Assembly (NCBI GenBank): GCA_005656395.1
Contig: SRSI01000027.1
Coordinates: 248,001-312,000 of the forward strand
Direction of reading: 5' to 3'
DNA length: 64,000 bases
DNA from: Strongyloides papillosus
Taxonomy: Eukaryota; Nematoda; Chromadorea; Rhabditida; Strongyloididae
In this document: piece by piece, positions 43,366 to 56,983 of the stretch
How positions within the stretch are numbered: the first letter of the stretch is position 1
How the letters are laid out: each line of letters begins with the position of its first letter
Program-made: the position numbers and the translations under genes
The notes under the pieces: model-generated
The model's input: the letters and a program-made list of their open reading frames with translations, nothing else
What the model was told of the DNA's origin: nothing
The model's database searches: none

Positions 43366-44008
43366 TAGTGTATTTCAAATAGGCGTACCTTTTTTTAAAT
43401 TTTAAAAACTTTGTTCATTTAATTGATTTTAATAAATCGTTCTTTAATCTGTAATTATGATTTTGAAATATTATCACAAAAAATTTGATATAATTTTTTG
43501 ATTTTTTTCTGCAAAAATTACGCTTAAAGATGACAAATATTTTATAAAATTGTTTAAGACTTTATTAAATTTTTATTTAAAAAAAGGCTCTAAGTAGCAT
43601 TTATTTTAGTTTAAGGATAATTTAAGTCTTTTTTCACAATTCAAGGAATCTTTTCTACAGAACTTCTTTATTATCATTTTAAAGACCGTTTTAATTTTTT
43701 CTTTTAATTCTTCCTCATTTTCAGTTTGTGTGTTGTATATGAGCGATTTGTCATGGCCTCAAAAGAAGAAATCCATCATAGTTAAATCAGATAATTTTTG
43801 AAAATAATATCAAACATGTTTATTTTTCTAGATACACACTACTTCATGAATAAATTAAACACTTAGAGACGACTATTTTTTTAAAATATTTTTATGACAA
43901 ACAAAACTTCAAAATCTTAGCTACAGATTAAAAAAATTTTCTTTATGCGATTAAGAATAAAAGAAGTTATAAAGTTTAAAACGAAGTCCACCTATTTGAA
44001 ACACTCTG
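43366..44008 (-). mobile_element. Tc1-like element remnant (643 bp), TA-flanked
   Basis: Right end, inverted, CAGAGTGTTTCAAATAGGTGG; left end TAGTGTATTTCAAATAGGCG; TA at 43364-43365 and 44009-44010. The interior contains a transposase C-terminal fragment on the minus strand. Confidence 0.75.
43610..43800 (-). pseudogene. Tc1-like transposase fragment
   Basis: Reads DLTMMDFFF, a stop, GHDKSLIYNTQTENEEEL, then KEKIKTVFKMIIKKFCRK. This matches the DxxPxDFFLWGxLK region that ends the catalytic domain of Tc1-like transposases with DUF4817-type N termini, with Trp changed to a stop. Only this part survives. Confidence 0.6.
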
Positions 44009-44010
44009 TA

Positions 44011-46101
44011 TTTGACAATTTGAAGTAATACAATTTTTACTTAATCCTGATATTTTCTTTGATATTATGCTTATTTTAAAATCCAACATATTTTTTATAA
44101 TATTTTATGAATACGTTTTTATAAGTCAGTTTTGTTTAAAATTGTAAACATTTTTACAAAGATCAATACCTAATATACTCAACTAACAATAATAAGTTTT
44201 TGAAATTTGAAAAAATCATAAAGTAATATTGAAAAGCAATAATTATTCAACTACGCAGATTATTATAAATTAATTCAAATTATTATTTTAGTATTTGCAC
44301 TTTTTTAATGAAAACATTTGAAAATTATTTTTTAATATGTAGAAAAATGCATAATCTTTTACAACATTTCATTAGTTTAACTTTTAAAGATGATCTTTAA
44401 AGGCATTTTAAAAAAATTCGGGCTTTCAGATAAGTTTAATTTCGCATAAAAATCTAATTAATAGTAATTCAAACAATTGAAAAACGTTAAAAAAGATACT
44501 CTTATATGTAAATAAATGCTTTTTATAAAGGCATTTATAATCTTACATAAGATCAAACCCTAGTTTTGTACCTTAAAATGTAATGTAGAAGAAAACTTAA
44601 GCTTTTAAATAAGAGTGTTATTATAAAAAAAAATTTTTAAATAATTTTTTATTATTGTTTTAATTTTTAGATATGAAAAAATTAAGATAAAATTAGTCAA
44701 AATTAAAGAAAATTCAAATTTTACTAGATTGAACATGTTTATGCATTTTGCACAAAATTATGTCCTTTTTTGTGTGTTTACTAGTCATTTAAAAGTAGTA
44801 AACATATTCAAAATGGCTTTATATATTAAATAAGAATACAAGATTGTCTTCTTAAACTTTTTTGATATCCGCGTATATAATTTTACATATTCTTAGAATA
44901 TATATGTGATATTAAAATTATTTTAAAGCCAACATCCATATTTTTTTTGTTTTACAGAGTGCATAAAGAAATTTGGAATTTGAACGGAATTATAGTTTTT
45001 TAAAATTTAAGCAAATTTCTAAAATTTCAAGTTAATGATATTTTATTGTATAAAAATTATTTTGATAATTGTTTCTGACTACAAAAATTTTTTTTCTCAA
45101 TTTTTCTTAAATTTTATAAACATAGAATTTCAATAACTATGTTGAATTTCTTAATATTAAAAAATATTATGTATTTTGTCAAATTTTCAATGTTCCCTAA
45201 TAATAAAACTTTGATGAGATAATACTTAAAAATACGCTGGCATTATTAGAATATAATAAATAAATCTTTATCAAATAAAAATATTATCATTTATCACAAT
45301 TAAATTTACAAAAAGTTATGATTAGTCAAATATTGACCACTTTCACGATATTTTTAACAGTTAGAGGAAGTATGCAAATTTATTTAATTTTTTAACATTA
45401 AAAATGTTTTTTAACAAAAATATTCTCGATATTACCCTATTTTAATTACTAACTTTTCGTATTTCAAACAAAGAGTGGTATGAACATAGAATTAAATATA
45501 GGATACTTTAAAAAAGATAGGTAATATTGTTTTTTAAAGTAATAGCTATGCAAAATAGTTTGATATGGTAGTAAATAATGTAAAAATATTAAAAATATCA
45601 CTTTAAAAAAAGCTTGTGTAATAAAAGATATTGCAGTTTATTGGACAATATATGAACAAATGAGTAATATTATGTTAATTAACACATGTAAGTAATTATA
45701 ATAATATTCAGTTAATATTTTTTAAATGTTGGAAAATACAACTATTATGTTTTCAAAAGTATGATAATGGTGATCTTAGACAAATTTTAATTTTCCTTAA
45801 AATCAATTATAATTAATGATATTATATCAGTTGCATGAGTATCTATTTTCTGAATTAAAATATTTTAAAAACTTCTTGAAAATAAACTCTTAAAAATTTT
45901 TAAAAAAATTCACAATTTTTTTTGTTAAAAAATTACTCAAAATTGTTAGACCTATATGTTTATGATATCTTAAAAATAGATAGAAAAGAAGTAACTTTTT
46001 TACAATAAAATAACATTTTACAGAAGTTTTATTGATGCGCATACACAAAATAGTATAAGACTTTTATTAACAATAAATAAGAATTACAAAAATAGGGAAT
46101 G
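44011..46101. other. AT-rich gene-free stretch
   Basis: No supportable gene. The segment 45647-45715 (GTAATATTATGTTAATTAAC...TGTAAGTAATTATAATA) is a diverged copy of 61890-61955, just before the last retrotransposon, and may be an old LTR fragment. Confidence 0.4.
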
Positions 46102-46361
46102 GGTAAACTCAACACGGTGTGTCATGACACATTTTGCCGCGTGGGAAAATTTCGCCGCATGTTTATAAAAGTTTAGGTTTATATTCAAATTTCATAAATA
46201 AATTCTCGTATATAAGTTAAATGTTTTTCAAAATCTTTAAAATAAAGTCAATTGATATAATTAATTTTAAATTTTTTTTTAAATAAAAAAATTCTGGTAA
46301 CAATAAATGAACGCCGCGCGGTAACATATATAGCACAATATAGTCGCATGTTGAGTTTACC
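46102..46361. mobile_element. Small MITE candidate (260 bp)
   Basis: Inverted ends GGTAAACTCAACA...TGTTGAGTTTACC with CpG-rich subterminal parts (TTTGCCGCGTGGG; GAACGCCGCGCGG), out of keeping with the surroundings. I see no clear target duplication, so the superfamily is open. Confidence 0.55.
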
Positions 46362-48146
46362 TCAAGGCCAAAAATAGTGGCTACTCAAATTTTTTATATT
46401 TTTTAAAATCTCATTGATAATTACTTACTATTGTATAAATATTACTATTTTTGATATCTCCTTACACACGTTTCTAGAACTTCCTACACACGTTACTAGA
46501 ACGAAAATAAGATTAAATTCTAAATAAATAAACAGCAATGTTAAGCAAGCTTAAAACTAGATAAATAAAATTTAGATGACACATAAAATTTATATACTAG
46601 TTTTTTCGATGAAAATTAGATTACGTTACAAGAACAGTTTTATTTTATACTCTTTACTATTTCATCATAAGCAATAATCATAAAAAAATCTTTTCATATA
46701 GAAAGTAACACTAATTGAAATTTAAAAAGTGAACCTAAATTTTGAAAATATAATATCGAATGGAATCCAGATTTGTTTATGAAACTTATAAAATTAAAAT
46801 GACATGTATGTTAATTACAAATTGTTATATTATTTCATATTAGTTCAAGAATAAGTGGAGTTGTACATAAAAATATCTTGAAGGTCTTACCTGGGCCATT
46901 CTTTATAGTTATGATATTTAGGAATATGTAAAAATGAACTTACTTTTTTCATAATCACATGCAATCATAAAGATATCTTCCGATGTAAAAAATTTCATTT
47001 ATTTAAGATACAAAATTGTACGTTAGTTTAGAAGAATAATAACTTTGCACAGAATCCAAATTTCTTTTTATAATTTATAAAAGTCTAACTGTATGTTTCT
47101 TGGCTACAAAACAGTTGTATTACCACACTTTCATTTTTAAAATAAGCAGAATTATATATGTGAATATCTGAAGAGCCGTAAACGGGTCACCTTATATATT
47201 AAAATTTTTACATGTTTTTTTCAAATTATTGTTTAAATGTTAAATAAATTAAGTTTAAGTAAATTAAAAAATGATAAATTTTGTTAAGTAAAAGCAAATT
47301 AAAAACTACAAAAAACTGTACAATTTAAAAAAAATTTATTTTTATAGAAATTTGAAGATTTAATTGCTGAACATTTTTTCATAAACAACTTTGAATAATA
47401 GAAAGGACAAATTTTGACAAATGTTGATGAAATGTTATAAAATGTCCCACCCATTCAAAAAATAAAATTTTAATCGAATTTTAAGAATATCATGTGACAG
47501 CAAAAATATTGTAAACTACACAAAATATCAGTTTGTCGTACAACTTTTGCTGTCTTTTTTACAAAAAGTTATCTATACGACATTTTGATGTTATGTAACT
47601 TATATTTATCTTGATATTTTATAATATTATGCTCACCTTAAAATTCAACTTGTTTTCTATAATATATTTAAAGTAAATTATTAAAACTTTATTTTGTGTA
47701 AAGTTATAAGAGTTTTAATAAAAAACATTCTTTCTAACATTCTGCTGACAAAATTAAGCTTAGAAATTTAAATATTTCCTAAAATAATAATGAAAACCAA
47801 TATTATTAGGAAATAATTTCTAATCTAGTATTTTGAAATGTATTAGTAGAAAACAACTTAAGTTCTAAGATAAAAAAAACATCATAGAAAAGTAGCAACT
47901 TACTTTAATAAATTCTTAATTAAAACTCTAATCTCTATAAGCGAAATAATTACGATAAAATTAGTCATTAGTTAAAGAAATTTGAATTTTATCAAGCGAG
48001 ACAAAGTTACTATATTTTTCGCTGATATGGGTCTTTTTTATATGTTATCATATTTATTTTAAAAATTTATTATATTTTATAAGAAAAAAGGTTCTCTTAC
48101 ATAATAATTAAGATTCAAAAATTTTAATTGTTCTTGCTACTTATTA
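46362..48146. other. AT-rich stretch with old repeat ends
   Basis: Holds copies 2 and 3 of the dispersed repeat (about 46810-46925, 47090-47212). A paired motif CTTACACACGTTTCTAGAAC / CTACACACGTTACTAGAAC lies at about 46463-46501; TTCTAGAA resembles a heat-shock element half-pair, but no gene is near. No coding region supported. Confidence 0.4.
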
Positions 48147-49064
48147 TTGGGTTGGTGCATAATTATTGCGGCAATTTTTCGCAACGTTTTTCTTCTTAAA
48201 AAATCAACATTTTTTAAAATTTTTTTCTATAAAAATAATCCTCACATTCCAATTAGTGGGGTGCAAATTGGAAATTATATTCATTCTCGCCATATTATGC
48301 TCTGACACTTCGAGAAAGATTGGGATGAAAAACAATAATTTCGCGATCTAAACGAACTTTTTGTGAAAGAATAATCAGCAAAAGCCAGGTTGAAAGATGG
48401 TTGAGAAATTCAAATTTAGTAATTCAAATTGAATTTTTCTTTAATTTGACTTTCGTTGATTGCTTTTTCGTCAAGAAGGTTTGTTGAGATAGCGAAATAA
48501 TTGTGCTACTTTCCACTTTTCTTGAAGTACTAGAGCATAATTATTGCGGCATTTTTTTGCGAATTTTTTTCCTTTAAAAATTGGCGTCTTTTTAATTTAT
48601 TTCGATAAAAATAATTCTCACATTTCAAATATTGAGATGCAAATCGAAAGTTTTACCCATATTCATCATATCATGCACAAACACTTTGAGAATGGTTTGA
48701 AAGCATCACAGTCATTTTGCGATCTTAACGAACTTTTTGCAAAAAAAAAATCAACAAAAGTCAAATTTAAAGAAAACTCAATTAAAATTACCAAATTTAA
48801 ATTTCCTGAACAATCTCCCAACATGATTTTTGCTGATTATTCTTTTACAAAGAGTTCGCTGAGATCGCGAAATTACTGTTTTTCATCCTAATCTTTCTTG
48901 AAGTGCCAGAACATAATATGGCGAGAATGAATATAATTTTCAATTTGCATCTCACTTATTAGAATGTGAAGATTATTTTTATAGAAAAAAATTTAAAAAA
49001 ATGTTATTTTTTTAAGAAGAAAAACGTTGCGAAAAATTGCCGCAATAATTATGCACCAACCTAA
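48147..49064. mobile_element. Dimeric palindromic mariner-type MITE (918 bp)
   Basis: Ends TTGGGTTGGTGCATAATTAT and, inverted, TTAGGTTGGTGCATAATTAT, with TA at 48145-48146 and 49065-49066. The inverted similarity runs 180 bp or more. A second copy of the terminal motif (GCATAATTATTGCGGCA) lies internally at about 48537, after an inverted half-copy, so the layout is arm, inverted arm, arm, inverted arm. The end resembles the TTAGGTTGGTGCA termini of mariners. The ORFs inside (48166, 48544, 49027) are translations of the repeat, not genes. Confidence 0.85.
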
Positions 49065-49066
49065 TA

Positions 49067-52000
49067 TATCATTTTTTAAAAACAACATCACCAAGTCTAA
49101 CAAAATGACATATAAGTTGAATGTTAATTTTTACTATAATTTGTCTCTAATAACCACTTATTTTAAAACTTATTCACGTTTATTCACTCTGTATATGAAG
49201 GTCTATTCAACACTTCAGTTTTTTTTTCAAATTTTCTTGATCTTTTATACATAGTTTTATTAAATTAGTTGCATCATACATAAACTAAAAAACTTAATTT
49301 AAAATTAAAAAAATACTAAAAAAATTTTATTTTTTTAATTAATATAATTTATTATAACTTAAAAATATTTAACTCAAATTTTTATTTTTGGTTAACCTAA
49401 AATATAAAAAAAAATGTTACTTACAACAAAGTGTGACAAAATGAATGAAAGAAAAATACACTTTTTTAATTTTAAAAAAATAGTAATTATTTTAAATAAT
49501 TAAACATTTATTTATTCTTAATAATGTGGGAATATTATCTAATTTTGATTGTAAACTCTTGTCATATCAATTAAAGCATTTAGTTGTTTAGAATATAACA
49601 CATTTATATTTCTACATTCTAAAGATATTATTTCTTTACATCTTATTACTTTTTATTAAAAAATAAAGTTTTTTATATTTCTCTAAAAAATATCGTGAAT
49701 ATAGATGTCAAATGACTAAACCAGATTTTTATCAAAATAAACAAAATTTTTACTAAAAGTTTTTAGTTGGATAACTTGTAAATAGTGTTTAATTGCTTTT
49801 TTGATTGAACAAAAAAACTCTACTGAATAATTATAGTACCATTAATTCCAATTTGATTTGAAGGAAGTTATAAGTAGACAAATATTATTAATTTCATATT
49901 TTTTCAATGTGTAAAATGCAAATATTATATCTCTAACATTGATGATACAAAATAATGTTATTAAAAGTACATTCTAATTTGCAAATTACTACATGTTTGT
50001 TTACATATGGTTAATAAAACTTTAATAATTTTTATCACCTGAAGTACTGAAGAAATGATTTCATGAAAACTTTTATATAATTTACCAGTATTTTTTACTT
50101 GTTTACATAATTATTATTTTATAAAATAATTTCCTTGCATTTTCTTAGATTATTGCAAATTTAATTTTTTTGAATTATTGATGTTTGAAATGCAACATTT
50201 AGTAAATAAATTAATTTTGCAAAAACTTTTATAAGACTTAAAGAGATATATATTAACCTCTTAATAAAAATATAAATCGAAGATGTCAGACAATAAATAT
50301 AATTACAAGAATTTGTTATATTTTGAAATATTGATCTTCTACTATAGTCTTATCTTACGTCACTTATATCCAAATAAAAGTTATACATCGAAAAACTAAA
50401 TTTTACGTGTTATTTTTATGAGTTCTTATAGTTTTTTATGATTTTGTTGGAGTATAATATGCTTAATTTTTTTTGTTTTATTATCATATTATATTACTTT
50501 TCTAAAATTGTTTTTATATATAATGTTTTAAATTGTTAAGATATCTTCTTCCTATTTGTATTCACATGTGAATAAAAAAAACCTCCTTGGACAAATAGGA
50601 TTGTTCATTAAGAAGAATAATAAAAAATTTTATATTGAAAAACGTTATTTGTAGTAATTTAAGCTGCTTTTGATGACTAATTACATTTTTAAAAAACATT
50701 CTGAAGATTATCAATGATGAACTTGATAAAAATTTTTAAAGGTGTTAATTTAATTTCACAGATAAAATAATAATTTATAAAAAAGTAGATAATTATATTT
50801 TTTTTAGTTTACAATGTTATACTTACTTTACTAATTTTTTTTATAATTTTAATAGAGACTTCCCATTTGATATCAGTCTTATTGATTGATATAAATGAAT
50901 ATTTTTTCAGTACATAAATAGTTAAGAAAAAGTTTAAACACAAACTTTTTCTTAATACATAATATCTTTACACACTCAAATTTATGATACATTATTAGTA
51001 AGTAAACAATTAAAAGCAACTTTCAGCACCGTAAAGCTTGCTTATTTTTTTAGTTTATAATACCAATTTATATTATAAAACCTTATGCTTTCTTTGTTGT
51101 AATAATAAAAGATACCAAGTATTTTAAAATCAAATTTAGACTTTTCTTCAGACACTATTTTTTAGTTATAAAACTTTAAGAAATTTTTTAACTATCAGTA
51201 CAATTATATTTAATTATTTTGAAATGAACATTTAGCTTAATGAGGTTGTTATTTTTATCATATATTTCTATTAATAGTATTCATTGTTATTATAATACAT
51301 TTATTAAAATTTGTTAGATATTATACATTTTTTACTGAACTATTTGGTGTTATTGTAGATTCATCGCTTTTTTTTCAATACATCTTATTCCTCTATTTTT
51401 TTAAAATATCATAATAATTTCTTTTAGTTATGTGATATTTTAAGGAAATATTACAACAAAATAGATCTAAAGATTTTAATAACGATCAAGTTCCTGATTG
51501 CTTGTACATGATACAATCAACTTTAAACAATGATTTTTTAAATAAATTATTAAAGGCATTGATGGTGAACTTGATCAAGATAAAATTCTTTGGAAGATAA
51601 AGTTTTCTAAGAAAACATTTAATGAATTTCTTAACACTTTGTAATGCTCAAAATATGTTAATATAGTAAAGTATTATCATAAAATGTGTATTGTTAGAAA
51701 GAATTTAATTTTTAAAAACAAAAAATAACACTACAAACTTTATTTTACATTAAGAAATTTGTTTTTTAGTATATTAAGCTGTAAAATTTCATTGGAAGCA
51801 GGACAAACTTCTCTTGATGTAATTCTAATTCGTATTCTTCTACTTGAAAAGGAGAGAGTATATTATGTTAAAGATTCTAAATTTACAATACTACTTTTTT
51901 CAAAGTCTTTTATATTCTCTTAGTGTATTTTCTTCATTGACTGAATGTTTTGTTGAAATTCTCATAGTTAATTAACTATTTATATTTATTAGACATAATT

Positions 52001-55000
52001 ATTCTTTGTTAGTTATTTACTTTTTCAAAAAATATGCAAAGGATTATAATGCATTAAAAATTTATATTAAAGAGATTGCTATTAGTAAATTATTAAACTT
52101 TTATGGAGGTGTTAAAAATAAATTTTTCATAGTTATTGAATTTTATAAAACAAAAGTGCAAAAAATATTTAAAAACTATGACAAACATTTATGCTCAACA
52201 ACTAGAATTTTTAATGCTTTTGGTAAAAGAGTGTTAAAATTGATTGATTATAATTTTTAAAATGACCCTTTTGTTTAAAAGTGTCCAATGTTTCCACGAT
52301 TTTTTTGAAGATATAGGAAAATACACTTTAGAGTTATTCAAACCATAATATAGTATATTTTTATTTCTGAAGGACGCTTTAAATAATGTATAAAAAAGTT
52401 TCGAAGAAATTATTTAACTAGAAATTAAAATTTTAAAAGTTCTGAAATCTTATACTGATTGCATAAGTTAATATCTAATGATTATAAAAAATTTTTTATG
52501 AAAAAATAAAATTGATTTATGTGCGAGGGAAATTATAATTGAGGTAATTATAAAGTTTGATAATTCTAATTGACATAATACTCACGAAATCAATATAAAG
52601 AATATTAATAAAGATGAAAAATTAAAAGAACTGATTGTTATTACTTTTGCGTTAGTTTAACTTTAAATATTATAAAATGAAAAGTTTTATCCTTAATCTT
52701 ATGGATTAATGGTTATTTTACTTCTTTTGTCATCTGTTATTGATTATTTTAATCTTTGAATAGTTTTTATAGATTGTTTCTCTTTTAAATTGCTAAAATA
52801 TATACTCCATTTTTTATAGCTATTGGAAAGTCAGGATATACTACAAATCGGAATAAATCGTTCATTTTTAACACGGACATGTTTAAAATACTTTCAAAGT
52901 GGTTGACATTTAAAAAAATGACTAATAATTATTACAGATTTCATAATAAAATTTTTTTTTATTAATAGAAAATTTTGTAGTTAGTCGTTAAAAAGTTTAT
53001 TAAAAATTGTTTTTTATTTACCAAATATAAATACAATTTGGATTTTTCTAAAAGTAATATTTTTATCACAAAAATAAATTTAAACAGACAATTTCTCTCT
53101 GTTATTTTAAAACTTTTTAAGACTATTTTTGTAGAATTAACTAGAGAAATTTATGTTTTAATTAATTTATTTTATAATAAATTCTATCATTGATTATTGT
53201 TTATATGTTAACAGTATATGTTTTATAGAACATAACTTATTTGCTGTATCTTAATAATTGTGCTTTTATTAGGTGAAGTTGTTAAAATTTTCTTACCAAA
53301 TAAAAATATTCAAATGTTATTGTGAACGCAATATATATAAAAATTTATTTTTCAATATAAAACTTTTTATCAATACAACACAAATAGAATAATTTATTGA
53401 TTTTACACTGTATATTTCATTTAGTTACTTTTTGTTTTTTAGTTTTCTAGAAGTAAATAAAATGCTTTTATTAAAATTTCAAGAGAACAATTCTACATTA
53501 AATGTAATTTTTTAAAATTATTGAATTTTTTAGAATAGTCTTGATAAAGTATCTAAATAGTTGTTTTCTTTGAAAAACAATACACTAGCATCATTCATTT
53601 TTTGATAAGCTTGATGTACATTAACACATTTTTTTAAAAAGTGATAAATCTTTGTTTTTTCAATTATTATATTATAATTTTTTACACGTTCTTAACTACT
53701 ATATTAGTAATAGATTATTACCGTTAATCCTTAAAAAATAAGGTGATATATAATGTAATAATAAAATAAATATTCTTTTTTTAATAGTTAATGTTTCAAT
53801 GTATATTATATTAAAATTAAAAATTTTAAATAATACCCAATTTTTATTGATGAAAAATCAATTACACAATAATCTATCAATAAAACTAAATGTAATATTG
53901 TACTTTTTTGTATTAGTGAAAATTAGTAGAACAATAAATATTGATTTACTTTATTCTGATTAATCTTATTTAAATTAGTGGAGCAGAAAAAATAAAAGCG
54001 TTGTTTTCTTGTATAAAAAAGCTATATACTTAGTTCAACTGTTATGTTATAAACATTATTATTGAAGGGACAATCAAAAGATGTTTAAATATTCCAATAG
54101 TTTAATGTACTGTTTATTTAAATTTGCAATAATTCAAATATTCCTTAATATTTTGGTAAAATCTTGTGTTTTAAAATTATATTTACAAATAGAAAAAATT
54201 TAACTTATATTAAGTAAAGTGTTAATTTTAAATCGTAATCAAATCATAAAAACAAGCTATATTTGCTGAATTTTTAATAAAACGTTACCAAATTTTTGAT
54301 CACATTGTAACTTTAAAAAAATATTATTGGTTTTGTTATTTAAGTGTGCTTTTGATTAAATTGATGCAAATGTTAGTGTTTACATGCATCATAAATTACT
54401 GCATATTTGAGTAGTCTCTTTGAAATATGAATTAACCACTTTCATGCTAAAATTTAAGCTGGAGAAAATGAAAATATAATGTTTTTAGTACAAGAATGAA
54501 CCAAGAATTTCCATTTTTATTTGATGGCAAGTTATATACTTGTCGTCATTTTTAATTGTTTAAATATATCGCTTGTTATGAAAAAAAATGTTCTTACCCC
54601 TTATTAAGTGTAAAGTTATTAACCGTCTAACTTAAATAATTAACAATATTGAATATTGCTTTTCTTAAAAACAATTTCAATTATTCATTTTTAAAAATTT
54701 TATATTTTTATTCTGAAATTTTGCTTTTGATTGTTCGGATTTCATATAAAAGTTAAACTAAAAGTAGGCCTTATCAGTTAGAGTTTGATAGAAGACCAAA
54801 CTCTCTTTTACAAAAAGACCGTTAGTTATATAACGATGTGGTACTTTCAATGCCTTTACTAACTTATAATTCTTATACTGCTTTGTTATACCTTATAGAT
54901 ATCTGAACGTTTAGTTGAGTACATATGTATTTATATAAGCATTTCCGAGAAAGTATGTGAGTGTTATAGGTATTTTAATTTTTCCAAATCGTTTCTTTTT

Positions 55001-55635
55001 TTAGAAATTATTTTGATAAAATGATATTGTTTATTTAATTCTTTCAAACTTGAAACCAATATTTTTCTAGCTTATGGAAAACTTTTGTCGATTACACTTG
55101 TACAGTGGCTTTTTATATTAACTGACATAAGAAAATTGTTTGTTAAAGTTTAAACAGTACTATTCTCGACTATAAATAAATTAAAACGTGTAGATACAGA
55201 AATGAATAATTAGAAGTGTTATAGAATAAACTATTAAGTTAATTATGGAAGTATATACTTAAATTTCTTCAAATTCTTAGAAGATAACATTGTTTTTTGT
55301 CGCTTGTTTAATTGGTAAATGAAAATAGTTCTAGGTTAGATAAATCATAAGCACAGAAACAACAAATTGAAAAATATAATTTAGGAGATGACAATAAAAG
55401 ATATATTCACTTTTTAAATTTTACTAGAAAAATTACAATTTAAATGAATTTTATTAAAAATTTTCTATAGTTGTTATGTAAAATTTTTTGAAGTACAAAA
55501 TGACTATGCTATAATTTATTAAAAAAAAATTAGTGACATTTAAATTAATTCCATCTATATTCAAATATTTATTGTATTTTTATTCATTTATAGAAATAGT
55601 TTTTACATAAAGAGTATGGTTTGTATTTTGGTGCT
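49067..55635. other. Long AT-rich gene-free stretch
   Basis: 6.6 kb with no gene I can support. The plus-strand ORF at 52006-52260 (84 codons; KKYAKDYNALKIYIKEI...FYGGVKNKFFIVIEFY) is the only one with a somewhat protein-like composition; nearby short open pieces (about 51560-51640, 52560-52660) could be parts of the same decayed gene. A hairpin with an 8-bp stem lies at 54780-54804 (AGAGTTTG/CAAACTCT). Nothing else stands out. Confidence 0.4.
52006..52260 (+). pseudogene. Possible decayed coding fragment, unknown
   Basis: 84-codon ORF, Lys/Phe/Ile-rich, no motif that I recognise, no signal peptide, no splice-supported extension. The C-terminal part (KHLCSTTRIFNAFGKRVLKL) is not low-complexity, hence the mention. 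It may be chance. Confidence 0.15.
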
Positions 55636-56740
55636 ATGAATAAATCACTCAAGCTTCTTTGGGTATTGGCCGTATAATCCATCTATATAAGTTCTTATCA
55701 AGGATTGGATGATTATAAAAAACCATTTAAAAACTATTTTGAAGATGATAACTATGATGACAGTTTGCCTAGAGACCATAATGTTTAGGCTAATAATGAA
55801 ATAGTTGATATAAAATGTCTAAATAAGCAAACACTTCCACCTTTAAAGCCAAATACGGATACAAATTTCTCATAATCCTATTTATAAAAGATCTGATGAT
55901 AATTTAAAGAATTTTTAAGCATTAAAAGTGGATATGTAAATTAACATCACTAGTAAATTTATTATATCGGAGAAAATAAAGAAGTAATAATTAACTGCTT
56001 CAATATTTATAAAAATAATAAATGCCATGTTCTGGGGAAATGGGATCACATGATTAAGCGTGCTAATGAACCAGAAGTAAATATAATAATAAAAAGCATC
56101 TAAACATTATGAACCATACATATGAAAAAAATATGTATGAGTTCGTAGTTTCAAAAAGAACAAATTGTATTTGGTGTAAGGTGGAATTATCGAGAATTTA
56201 ATTCCGAACATCCACAAATATGGAAAGAAAATACACTTATTACATTCAAATCCGACAAGATTAACTCCGATGATATTGAGTTTCATGAACCGCCTAATAT
56301 GGAACAGCCTTGTCATCCTCCTCCATTTATTAATATAATAAATATTAAAGATATAAAAATTAATACCATAAATAATGAATGCTGGCTTATTGAAACACAC
56401 AGCTTTCCCAGGACATTTTACATCAAATCAGTATATAATTGCATCACCTTTCAACTTGATTTTTTAAATATGAAAGTGTAACTATAACTTATTTGAAGAA
56501 TTCAATGGATAACATGTTAGAAGAGATTAAGAGCGAGATTTTAATAAATAAAGAGAATATCTATAAAACTTTTTCTATAAATAAGCCACCAATTATAAAA
56601 TTTATCTAATATTGTGATGATTGTATAGATGGTGGAATAGATGTTATACAAAAAATAATTTTTAGAACAAATGTTAATTTTAAAAATAAAATTCGAGACG
56701 ATGGACATTCATTTGTCTATGGTTACCTATATTTTTCCTT
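55636..56740 (+). pseudogene. Decayed secreted-protein gene, unknown family
   Basis: One frame can be followed from ATG 55636 to TAA at 56479-56481 with about ten stops but protein-like stretches between: MNKSLKLLWVLAV (signal-like), YQGLDDYKKPFKNYFEDDNY, KEVIINCFNIYKNNKCHVLGKW, VFGVRWNYREFNSEHPQIW, DDIEFHEPPNMEQPCHPPPF, ECWLIETHSFPRTFYIKSVY. After a frame change, MDNMLEEIKSEILINKENIY and DDCIDGGIDVIQKIIF continue to about 56740. Several Cys suggest an extracellular protein. I cannot name the family. The LTR element at 56849 inserted just downstream. Confidence 0.5.
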
Positions 56741-56848
56741 TTTTTATAAAAAAGCCATTTCGCTTACCTAATTGACAAGTTGTAACAAAAAAAAATGCTG
56801 TTTCGCTTACCCATGGACAAGCGAATATTCCCTCTTCCAAAAAGTCAC

Positions 56849-56930
56849 TGTCCCGAAGGGAACCCCTGTTCTTATACTGTTGGTATTTTAATATTAAATA
56901 AAATTAAATCAGACTTAAAACTTTCTGACA
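56849..56930 (+). repeat. 5' LTR (82 bp)
   Basis: Identical to the 3' copy. Unusually short for an LTR. Confidence 0.9.
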
Positions 56931-56933
56931 CCT

Positions 56934-56950
56934 GTGGCGATCCTGGCTGT
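56934..56950 (+). promoter_or_regulatory. Candidate primer binding site
   Basis: TGGCGATCCTGGC begins four bases after the 5' LTR, the usual place and TGG start of a site pairing with a tRNA 3' end. The tRNA is not identified. Confidence 0.5.
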
Positions 56951-56983
56951 TATTTTAATATTTAACTTGTTTCTTAACCTATT

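Noticed and set aside
46463..46501. Paired TTCTAGAA-type motifs as a heat-shock promoter
   Set aside because: No gene nearby, and the third half-site is imperfect.
48166..49254. Three plus-strand ORFs of 61, 115 and 75 codons
   Set aside because: They lie largely or partly in the palindromic MITE and translate its repeats or AT-rich flank; no protein features.
54740..54850. tRNA-like look of a region with a hairpin AGAGTTTG/CAAACTCT
   Set aside because: No cloverleaf with proper D and T arms can be drawn.
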